A DNA stretch of 64,000 nt from Comamonas testosteroni (GTDB lineage: Bacteria; Pseudomonadota; Gammaproteobacteria; Burkholderiales; Burkholderiaceae_C): positions 124,001-188,000 of the forward strand of contig NZ_KZ984439.1 in assembly GCF_003569915.1 (NCBI RefSeq). Direction: 5' to 3'. This document shows positions 49,035 through 55,850 of this stretch, piece after piece. Under the pieces are notes generated by a model that was not told where the DNA came from, did no database searches, and was given only the letters and a program-made list of their open reading frames with translations. Each line of letters starts with the position of its first letter. Within the stretch, counting starts at the first letter, position 1. Position numbers and translations under genes: made by a program.

Positions 49035-49895
49035 TCAGTCCCCCCCAGTTTGTGGTGGATTGCTCAGCTCCAGGTAGTCCTCATAGGTTGTCACCGAGTC
49101 GAACAAGCCCTCGTGTCGCACAACGAACGTATGGGGCTGATTCACCGTGCCGCCGCCGCTGCTGGTGTAAGTACGGGCCGCCTGGTCGCCGTAGTACTCG
49201 ACGGTGGTATCTCCCGACGTATCAGTGCGGATCAGTACCCAGGGAGCAATTACAACCATTGCCTCGAAACCGAAAGGCGGATGGGTTTGCGTTTCATAGA
49301 CCGGGGTGTTGTTGATTACCTCGGTGGCCGTGGTGGGATCTGGCACGAACTCGCCAAATGGTCGGCCGGCATAGTCCGGAAACACGCGATGCTCGCCCAG
49401 CACCAGTTGCAGCGGCTCGTAGTTGCGCGCTGAGTTGGAGCCGCCCTCAATGCTGAACGCTGTGGGCGCGTCATCACCCTGGGCTGCGCCGGGACGCTTG
49501 GCGGCCAGGCTGCCGGCCAAGGCCGAGATGGCATAGGCGATGACGGCATTCACAGCAAAGGCCGTCACGCTTGCAATCGTTGCGACTGTAGACAGGGAAA
49601 TGGCGGTCTTGGAGCTGATTTCCGCTGCCAACCATGCCCCAGCGGTTTCGCCAGCGAGGCCTTGCTGTATCACCAAAATGTCGGAGATCGCCACCGCTGT
49701 CGTATCCCATTCTTCCTGTGGGATGGGAACCCCGTTCAGGCCAACCCTTAGCAAATCGCCTTCAAGTCCGGCACGGCGAACAATGGATTGAATGGTCTCG
49801 CGCGGGCCAAGTGCGACCTGTAGCGTTTGCCTATCGCTTGCAGGCAATAGCGGGTGCGGCTGATACACCACAGTCAGTACAGGCATCAAATCCAT
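49035..49895 (-). CDS. Phage tail assembly protein, I-like
   Basis: 286 residues. An N-terminal ubiquitin-like part (L-Q-V-A-L-G-P-R-E-T-I-Q-S-I-V-R-R) is followed by a hydrophobic helix pair (about 103-135), then a strand-rich region P-L-Q-L-V-L-G-E-H-R-V-F-P-D-Y. Order and size match lambda tail protein I and its relatives that act with K and J in tail-tip formation. Its start overlaps the K-like gene by 10 bp and its stop lies 1 bp before the J-like start. Confidence 0.78.
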   Translation of the reverse strand: MDLMPVLTVVYQPHPLLPASDRQTLQVALGPRETIQSIVRRAGLEGDLLRVGLNGVPIPQEEWDTTAVAISDILVIQQGLAGETAGAWLAAEISSKTAISLSTVATIASVTAFAVNAVIAYAISALAGSLAAKRPGAAQGDDAPTAFSIEGGSNSARNYEPLQLVLGEHRVFPDYAGRPFGEFVPDPTTATEVINNTPVYETQTHPPFGFEAMVVIAPWVLIRTDTSGDTTVEYYGDQAARTYTSSGGGTVNQPHTFVVRHEGLFDSVTTYEDYLELSNPPQTGGD

Positions 49896-50263
49896 TGGTA
49901 GAAACCTTCAATGCGATATCGCAGCAGCAAGCGAGACATGGGTATGCGAACGCTTTCACCGAATAGCGCATCGCTGTGAAGCACATAGGCAGCACCCTGA
50001 ATCAGGCAATACAACCCAATATGGGCTCTACGGCCGCGCGCCAGCATCAGCACGCCACACCCATCTACTGGCTCCTCGATCCGCTTGGCGAAGTCAGCCT
50101 GGTGGCCCGTGATCAAAGCCGAACGGTGATCCAGATCGTCTACCTGGCGCCTTGGGAAGTGGATGTCAGTGCGGCCGAACTGCTCATGCAGGGCTCGTTC
50201 GACGAGTTGCGCGCAGTCCAGGACCTCGTGCGGGATATCTATATAGGAGTCAGACCAGTGCAT
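49886..50263 (-). CDS. NlpC/P60-type tail-tip peptidase (K-like)
   Basis: 125 residues. A predicted catalytic Cys in H-E-V-L-D-C-A-Q-L-V (Cys17) and a His in R-R-A-H-I-G-L-Y fit the NlpC/P60 Cys-His-x arrangement. In lambda-like tails, K-type proteins carry this domain and aid cell wall penetration or tail assembly. The protein is short, lacking the Mov34/JAB domain of lambda K. Confidence 0.75.
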   Translation of the reverse strand: MHWSDSYIDIPHEVLDCAQLVERALHEQFGRTDIHFPRRQVDDLDHRSALITGHQADFAKRIEEPVDGCGVLMLARGRRAHIGLYCLIQGAAYVLHSDALFGESVRIPMSRLLLRYRIEGFYQWI

Positions 50264-50739
50264 CAGAAAAGCCCCGGAGCGGTTTCCGGCCGGTAGGTGT
50301 AAGCCACGGCCGCTTTGTTGAGAATGTCGTCGTAGCCGAGCTGGCCGGTCACTGCCTTGGTCGTAACTTCGACGTTTCGTAGATCCAGCGTCAGCTCGTC
50401 TTCGATGAAATCAGGGGCACTGCGCATGATCTGCAGAGCCGTGATGACGGAACCACGGCCGCCGTGGGTGCGCTCGAAGAAGGCGCCCACGCCGCCAGAA
50501 ATGTTGCCAATGCTCAGTGCCGCTGCCGGCGTGCGGCCTTCCTGGTCGTCTGGCCAGGTGAACTCGAATTTGCTGGATAGATAGAGGCGGCCACGAGAAA
50601 GCACGTCCTGGTTGTCATTGACGAAGCACATGGGCTCGGGCAGCAGTGCATGGGCCAGCTCCAAGAGCACCAGAGGGCGCTCGGCCGGGGCCAACTGCTG
50701 GGCAGCGCGGCGATATCGGGAAGACTTGCGCGTGCTCAT
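50263..50739 (-). CDS. Phage minor tail protein, DUF1833/L-like
   Basis: 158 residues. A basic N-terminus is followed by beta-rich segments (F-E-F-T-W-P-D-D-Q-E-G-R-T-P-A-A, L-S-I-G-N-I-S-G). This is the DUF1833-type size and order: M-like, DUF1833, K-like, I-like, J-like. It overlaps the K-like start by one base (50263). Confidence 0.7.
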   Translation of the reverse strand: MSTRKSSRYRRAAQQLAPAERPLVLLELAHALLPEPMCFVNDNQDVLSRGRLYLSSKFEFTWPDDQEGRTPAAALSIGNISGGVGAFFERTHGGRGSVITALQIMRSAPDFIEDELTLDLRNVEVTTKAVTGQLGYDDILNKAAVAYTYRPETAPGLF

Positions 50740-51110
50740 GCCCAGTACTCCAGCGTGAAGGAGGCCAGGAACTCGTCCAGCCGGTCCGTGATCGCCTTGT
50801 AATCGACAGCGCCGCCAACGATCCGGGCCCGGCGCAGCGTGGTGCCGCTCGGGTCTTCGATATCTGGCCAGGCGAAGAACCTTGAGCCCAGGCCCAGATC
50901 CGTCTTGCGCCAGGCCTCGAACTGCTGCTTGCGCGCCAGGCTGTCCAGGCGGTAGGTCAGCGGCACCTCATACCGTGCCAGAGACTGCACAGGGGCCTGC
51001 TCAATAAAGCCGTCCTCCATCTCTGTGCGCTCCACACCGCCCACGGGGCGCAGGGTGTAATCCGTCTCGAAGACGAGCTGGGCGTAGTCGGGGAATCGGG
51101 TGTATGCCAT
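50736..51110 (-). CDS. Phage minor tail protein, M-like
   Basis: 124 residues: F-P-D-Y-A-Q-L-V-F-E-T-D-Y-T, A-R-Y-E-V-P-L-T-Y-R-L-D-S, A-W-P-D-I-E-D-P-S-G-T. Matches the small beta-barrel tail-tip proteins placed between the tape measure and L-like genes in siphophages. Its start touches the tape measure stop (51110) and its end overlaps the next start by 4 bp. Confidence 0.75.
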   Translation of the reverse strand: MAYTRFPDYAQLVFETDYTLRPVGGVERTEMEDGFIEQAPVQSLARYEVPLTYRLDSLARKQQFEAWRKTDLGLGSRFFAWPDIEDPSGTTLRRARIVGGAVDYKAITDRLDEFLASFTLEYWA

Positions 51111-54100
51111 CAGTTGCGCTCTATTGCGGACTTCATGCCCCGTGTGATGGGGCCCCCACGGGTCGCATCAGACAGCACGATTTCGGCCACGATGCGGCCC
51201 AGCTCGTCACGAGTGACCTTTGCCTCACCTACTTGCTGCTTAGGTGTGCCCTGGTTCTGGAAGCGGATCTCCAGTGGCGGAATCTGACCAGGCATGCTGC
51301 CGCCGGCGGACGATACAGAGCCGCCCGTGGCAAAGCTCACACGCTGGCTGGCCGAAGCCAGGCCGCCCAAGGCAAAGCGAGGCTTGGGCAGCCGCAAGGT
51401 CCGCACCGCCTCCATGAACGGCAGACCGTAGTGATTCACGGCCTTCTCGGGCTGGATGAACTCGTTATTGCTCACGGCAATGGGGCGCTTGCCGTCGACC
51501 AATGCGGCGATGCTGTCGCTGGTGCCCGTGCCAGGGCCCACGATTCGCCCGCCGCCCGTCGAAGGAGATCCGCCCTCGGCAAACCCGAAAATCTTGCCGA
51601 TGCTCCCAAAGATGCCACCGATGATGGTTCCACCGCCGCTCACATCAGGCGTAAACATATTGGTGAGCAGCCGCTTGATATCGCTGCGCACGATGTCACC
51701 GGCAATCTGGCGCAGGGTCGCGCTGGCGACCTCACTGAGACTCTTGAAGTTCGTCACGGCATTGGCCGCAGCATCCGCCACGCCGTCGATGACGGTATTG
51801 CGTAGGCGCGTGCCAAGGTTGACGACCACAGGCGTGGCACTGGACACCTCATTCTTGAGCTGGCCGATGCTGGTGCTCATGTTGTCAATGGCGACCTGTG
51901 CTTCGGGCGGCAGGCTGTTACGCACCCGCTCCAGCTCCTGGACGATGGATTGCAGCACCGGCACCTGGGCCGCACGGGCCTGTCTGATGCGTGCCTCGGC
52001 CTCGATCTGGCTGATCGTTCCCTGGGTGGCCTGGGCCTGTACGGCCTGCTCGATGACGCCGAGCTGACTCTGAAGGCGCTGTGCCTCTGCCAGCTTATTG
52101 TTGAACTCGGCCTGAGCAGCACCAGCCTCTATCAACAATTGGACCTGCTGACGGGACTTTTCAGCATCCGCAGGATTTTCTTGGCGACCAGCGGCGCGCA
52201 ATTCTTCGGCATATTGGAGCTCCAACTGCTTGCGGATGGCCTCCCTATCAAACTGGCCCGTCAGGGCTGCTGTATCCACGCGAAGCCGCACCACGATGTT
52301 GGCCAGTTTCAACTCTTCAGCACGTTGCCATTTGCTCAGCTCACGCGTCGCATCTTCCTTGGACTGATCGAGCACCTTGAGCGAGGCACGCAGCTCGACG
52401 GCTCGGGCCCTGGTCGTGCCCTTGGCGTTTAGCTCCTGCTCCAAGGCTTCGCGTTGCGCGTCAATATCCTGATTGATGCCGGCCAGGCGCTTCTTGTAGG
52501 CCTCATCGATGCTGACGCGGCCTTCTTCCAACTGGTTGACCAGGAAGGCGTCGCTGCTCTTGATTGATGCTTGCAGGGCGCGCAAATTCGAGCGGATCTG
52601 CTGGATGGCTTCTTGCTCTGGGGTGTTGCCCTTGGGAGTGCGCGGATTTTTCTTGGCTTTCTCGTCGGCCTGCTTGATCAGTGCGTCCAGCTCAGCCTGA
52701 GTGATTGCCCCTTCATTGCGCCATCCCTGCCACTTCTCCTTGTTATCGGCCAGGCGCTTTTCTTCAGTTTCAGTGGCCTTCATGGCCGCCGCATACTCCT
52801 CCTGCACAGACTTTTTGCGGCGTTCCTTGCGAGCTGAAGCAGCCTTGTCGTCGGCCTCCTTTTCTTGCTTATCTCGTTGGGCATAAAGAGTGCTCAGCTC
52901 GCCTATTGCATTGTTGAGCAGTTGCGGCATCTGTTGATTGCCGGCGAGGTTCTTGCCACGGCGCTGCAGATCCGCTGCCATTTGGGTAACACGGTTTTCT
53001 TGCTCTTTGATCTGCTCTTCGAGCGTCTTCTGTTTGTCAATATTGAGAATCGCACCCCAGAACTTGCGCGCAACATCCGCCGCTGCATTCAATGCCCGCA
53101 TCAGCACGCCGAGGTTTTCTGGCACAACGCGGCCGAAGTGGTCAGCAGCCTGCCGGCTCAGTTCGAGTTGGGCTTCCTCGACCCGGCCTTGCTCGACAAG
53201 GTCGGCAATGTGCCGGCGCTGTGTTGCCGAGAGGAAGTTGAACTGTTCATCCAGTTGCTTTGCAGCCTTGGCCGGCTCTGCAAACAGCTTGGCCAGAGAG
53301 CTTGCTGCGGCATCGATTGGCTGGCCAGTTGCAGCGGCATAGCCGTTGATGGCCTTGGTCAGATTGCCGATGACGTCGATGCCGAGGCGGCCGGACTGCA
53401 CCATGGCCACGGCCGCGGACTCGGCTGCGCTCTTACTTATGCCGCTGACCTTGTTGGCCGCCTCGGCCAGGGCTTCGATGCGGCCCTGGGTCGCGCCGGC
53501 CGCGTTGCCGGTAGTTTGCACCGCCACATTGAAGGCATAGGCCTTTTTCTCAGCCTCAAGAAACAGCAGTGCCAAGGCGCCCACACCCAGGGCCAGGCCA
53601 CCAATGGCCGCCTTGGCCGGCGATATCGCAGAGGTGATGGCGTTGAAAGCAGGGCCAACACCGCCGAATGAGTCCTTGATCTGTCCGCCTTGCTGGATGG
53701 CGACAAGCCAGATGGGCATGCCGCTGGCAATGCTGGTGGTGATGTCGGTGATCTGGGCGGGCAGCATGCGCATTGCAGCTGCGGTTTGCCCTGCAGAAAC
53801 ACCAAGGCCGGCAAAGCGTTGCTGAGCCAGGCCCATGAGACGTGTGTGCTGATCCTGCGTGATGAGACCACGGGCCAGGGCCGTATTCAGTTCATTTTGA
53901 GCCTGTGCTAGGCGGAAGGCGTCACTGGCTGCAGGGTCCAGACTGGCTATCAGCCGATCAATGGCGAGTTTTTCGCGGTCGGTTGCTTTGGCAGCTTCTT
54001 CAGATGCAGCGGCCTGTTGCTTCTTGAATGCAGCGAGCCTGGCTTCCTGCTCTGGGGTTGCAGCTGTCCTGGCCAGCGCTGCTGCGCGCCGTTCCTCGGC

Positions 54101-54409
54101 TGTTGCCGCCTGATCCGCTGCTGCCGCCTGCTGTTGCTGAGCTGCCGCCAGTGTGGCAGTGGCTGTGGCCTGCTCTTGGGTCGCCGCAGTGGCTTGCTTT
54201 GTTGCAGTCGCTGTTTCACTGGCCTTTGCCGGTGCAGCTGGTGGTGGAGCGCCTGGACCAGAGACCGAGGACACGTCGGCCGAGGCCTTCTTGCCTGCGT
54301 CGCCGAGATCCTCCATGTCGCCAGTCAGACCCTGCACTTGCTTGCGGGCCTCGTCCAGCTGCGCCTTTATGCGCAACGCAATGTTCAGCTCTTCACTCAT
54401 GGGGCGCAT
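51110..54409 (-). CDS. Phage tail tape measure protein
   Basis: 1099 residues from ATG 54409 (M-R-P-M-S-E-E-L-N); an ATG three codons on would also serve. Long coiled coils fill about 60-200 and 380-800, with a hydrophobic segment at about 260-290 (G-G-L-A-L-G-V-G-A-L-A-L-L-F-L) and Gly-rich stretches near the end, the pattern of tape measures that set tail length. At 1099 residues it predicts a siphovirus tail of roughly 160 nm by the usual 1.5 angstrom per residue. It has no Shine-Dalgarno and is preceded 26 bp upstream by the element at 54436, duplicated before the protease gene. Confidence 0.92.
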   Translation of the reverse strand: MRPMSEELNIALRIKAQLDEARKQVQGLTGDMEDLGDAGKKASADVSSVSGPGAPPPAAPAKASETATATKQATAATQEQATATATLAAAQQQQAAAADQAATAEERRAAALARTAATPEQEARLAAFKKQQAAASEEAAKATDREKLAIDRLIASLDPAASDAFRLAQAQNELNTALARGLITQDQHTRLMGLAQQRFAGLGVSAGQTAAAMRMLPAQITDITTSIASGMPIWLVAIQQGGQIKDSFGGVGPAFNAITSAISPAKAAIGGLALGVGALALLFLEAEKKAYAFNVAVQTTGNAAGATQGRIEALAEAANKVSGISKSAAESAAVAMVQSGRLGIDVIGNLTKAINGYAAATGQPIDAAASSLAKLFAEPAKAAKQLDEQFNFLSATQRRHIADLVEQGRVEEAQLELSRQAADHFGRVVPENLGVLMRALNAAADVARKFWGAILNIDKQKTLEEQIKEQENRVTQMAADLQRRGKNLAGNQQMPQLLNNAIGELSTLYAQRDKQEKEADDKAASARKERRKKSVQEEYAAAMKATETEEKRLADNKEKWQGWRNEGAITQAELDALIKQADEKAKKNPRTPKGNTPEQEAIQQIRSNLRALQASIKSSDAFLVNQLEEGRVSIDEAYKKRLAGINQDIDAQREALEQELNAKGTTRARAVELRASLKVLDQSKEDATRELSKWQRAEELKLANIVVRLRVDTAALTGQFDREAIRKQLELQYAEELRAAGRQENPADAEKSRQQVQLLIEAGAAQAEFNNKLAEAQRLQSQLGVIEQAVQAQATQGTISQIEAEARIRQARAAQVPVLQSIVQELERVRNSLPPEAQVAIDNMSTSIGQLKNEVSSATPVVVNLGTRLRNTVIDGVADAAANAVTNFKSLSEVASATLRQIAGDIVRSDIKRLLTNMFTPDVSGGGTIIGGIFGSIGKIFGFAEGGSPSTGGGRIVGPGTGTSDSIAALVDGKRPIAVSNNEFIQPEKAVNHYGLPFMEAVRTLRLPKPRFALGGLASASQRVSFATGGSVSSAGGSMPGQIPPLEIRFQNQGTPKQQVGEAKVTRDELGRIVAEIVLSDATRGGPITRGMKSAIERN

Positions 54410-54435
54410 GGTCTCGCGCCTGGCCCATCAGCAGT

Positions 54436-54451
54436 AAGTAAAGCGTTTTAC
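54436..54451 (-). promoter_or_regulatory. 16-bp palindromic element, copy upstream of the tape measure
   Basis: Minus-strand sequence GTAAAACGCTTTACTT: GTAAA and TTTAC are mirror arms around ACGC. It ends 26 bp before the tape measure ATG. The same 16 bp occur at 63927 at exactly the same distance from the protease start codon, and both genes start M-R-P-M. The function could be an activator or repressor site or part of a late promoter. Confidence 0.5.
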
Positions 54452-54473
54452 AGTTTGCCCATGAAAAAGGGGC

Positions 54474-55027
54474 TCAGATTGAGCCCCCTGCAAGTGCGAC
54501 GGCCGTGTGGGCCGCCTGGTGTTGTGCGTGGCGTTCGGCCTGGTCGCCGATGGCCTGCAGATAGCCTTTCAGCTCGTCGATGCTGTAGCGCCGAAGCTGT
54601 TGGCGGTCGTGGCCTGCGGCGATGAGCTGCTGAGCAACGGCGAACCAATCGACATCAGCTTCGCCTGGATCTCCTTGATCGCCTGCAGGCGCTGGGTAAA
54701 AAAACTGAGATTTTCCTCCAGTACCACATAGACGGCTTCGAGCACCATGGCTATAGGCATCGCACGCACATCGGCCACCGACATGGGCTTGGCCTGGCCA
54801 TCCTGGACAGGCGCCAGGCAGGCTGCGAGCAGCTTCTCCAACGCCAGGCGTAAGGTCGAATCGCCCTGAAGCGCCTTGAGGCTGGCCATGTCGAACTTTC
54901 CGCCCTGCATGCCGATCAACCAGTCCCCGAACTCGAATGCCTCGCTGAAGACCTCGAAGGGAACCTGGCTGACCTCGAAATCGTGGCCAGCAATAGCTTT
55001 GAGTTCAGGCTTCTGAAAAATGCTCAT
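54474..55027 (-). CDS. Tail assembly chaperone GT, -1 frameshift product
   Basis: The G reading frame shifts to -1 at the heptamer T TTT TTT (complement 54698-54704) and then stays open to TGA at 54476-54474, giving about 184 residues. The shifted part reads Y-P-A-P-A-G-D-Q-G-D-P-G-E-A-D-V-D-W-F, a Pro/Gly/Glu linker, then a helical domain D-R-Q-Q-L-R-R-Y-S-I-D-E-L-K-G-Y-L. That looks coding and has no start codon of its own. In lambda and many siphophages, GT made this way is needed with G to build the tail on the tape measure. Confidence 0.82.
54569..55027 (-). CDS. Tail assembly chaperone G
   Basis: 152 residues from ATG 55027 (GAGG 6 bp upstream); a GTG at 55039 overlapping the previous stop is an alternative. 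Soluble, helical, with F-E-V-S-Q-V-P-F-E-V-F-S-E-A-F-E-F and a Ser/Thr-rich end. Sits just before the tape measure, the standard place for G. Its tail end is replaced by the GT extension in the frameshifted fraction. Confidence 0.78.
   Translation of the reverse strand: MSIFQKPELKAIAGHDFEVSQVPFEVFSEAFEFGDWLIGMQGGKFDMASLKALQGDSTLRLALEKLLAACLAPVQDGQAKPMSVADVRAMPIAMVLEAVYVVLEENLSFFTQRLQAIKEIQAKLMSIGSPLLSSSSPQATTANSFGATASTS
54698..54704 (-). promoter_or_regulatory. Slippery heptamer for programmed -1 frameshifting
   Basis: Zero-frame codons read AGT TTT TTT ACC. Seven T permit both tRNAs to slip one base back and re-pair perfectly. The position (inside G, about 130 bp before its stop, with a clean -1 frame downstream) fits the G/GT system. 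Confidence 0.75.
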
Positions 55028-55035
55028 GTCCAGCC

Positions 55036-55839
55036 TCACGCCACGCCATACTGGCTCTTGAGTGCAGCGACGAGATCCGCAATTCGGCCCTTTCCGTAAC
55101 TGGACGCCAACTGCGATGCACTGAATAGATAAAGATCACCCACGCCAGAGTCACGTAGGCTGCTTGCTGTCAGCGGATAGCCGATGGTCACTGCGGTATT
55201 GGCGTCGACAAGGTGCTTTGTCGTCTTGGTGGCTGTGACGTATGCGCCGCCGTTGAGCGACAGCGAGACGATTCCCGTGTCATCGTTCCAATCGGCCACG
55301 ACAACTCCCCAAGTGCCGGCTGCTTGGTTAGGCACCGACGCAATGGGCGATCCAGAGTCACCACCACAAGACACGGTCAAGTCAGTGTTGGTGCTGTTCA
55401 CCTGACTATAGGTGCGCGCCATCGTACCCAGCAGCGTATTGCTCTTGATGGTGTTGAGCCAGTTGGTGACAGCCGTACCAGTCTTGCTGTCAACTCCCAT
55501 GTAAATCGCCATCACTGCGCAATACGAGGCAGTGGCTGTCCCGTTGGGCAGCGACAGAGCTGCCGCGCCGTTGGCGCTTTGACCGATTGCAGGACGCGAA
55601 CCCAGTTGCTTGATCGTGAGCGTCGACGCCGCCGACCCCGTATTGAGCAGCAAAGCCCCCGTGGCCCGGCAGCGGCCGCTGATGCCACCACCTACGTTGG
55701 CTTTGAGAGAGCGCGCGGAGATGACGTGCTTCAGATCCGGCATGCGTGCGGCGATCTGATCTGCGGTATTCATATCGATGCGTGCGCCGCCGTTGCCGCC
55801 TGCATTGACGCCGGGAAGGATGATGAGTTGACCTGGCAT
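55036..55839 (-). CDS. Phage virion protein, probable small adhesin or tail decoration
   Basis: 267 residues from ATG 55839 with AAGGAG 5 bp upstream. The first about 70 residues (I-L-P-G-V-N-A-G-G-N-G-G-A-R) are Gly-rich. The rest is beta-rich with L-V-D-A-N-T-A-V-T-I-G-Y-P-L and W-G-V-V-V-A-D-W-N-D-D-T-G, resembling LamG/concanavalin-like receptor-binding modules on phage fibres. Sits between the esterase protein and G. Its stop overlaps the possible GTG start of G. The family was not recognised. Confidence 0.6.
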   Translation of the reverse strand: MPGQLIILPGVNAGGNGGARIDMNTADQIAARMPDLKHVISARSLKANVGGGISGRCRATGALLLNTGSAASTLTIKQLGSRPAIGQSANGAAALSLPNGTATASYCAVMAIYMGVDSKTGTAVTNWLNTIKSNTLLGTMARTYSQVNSTNTDLTVSCGGDSGSPIASVPNQAAGTWGVVVADWNDDTGIVSLSLNGGAYVTATKTTKHLVDANTAVTIGYPLTASSLRDSGVGDLYLFSASQLASSYGKGRIADLVAALKSQYGVA

Positions 55840-55850
55840 GAATTGCTCCT

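Noticed and set aside
54448-54648. 66-codon minus-strand frame (third frame) near the chaperone end
   Set aside because: Arg/Pro/His-rich shadow; the -1 frame reached from the T7 heptamer is the coding one.
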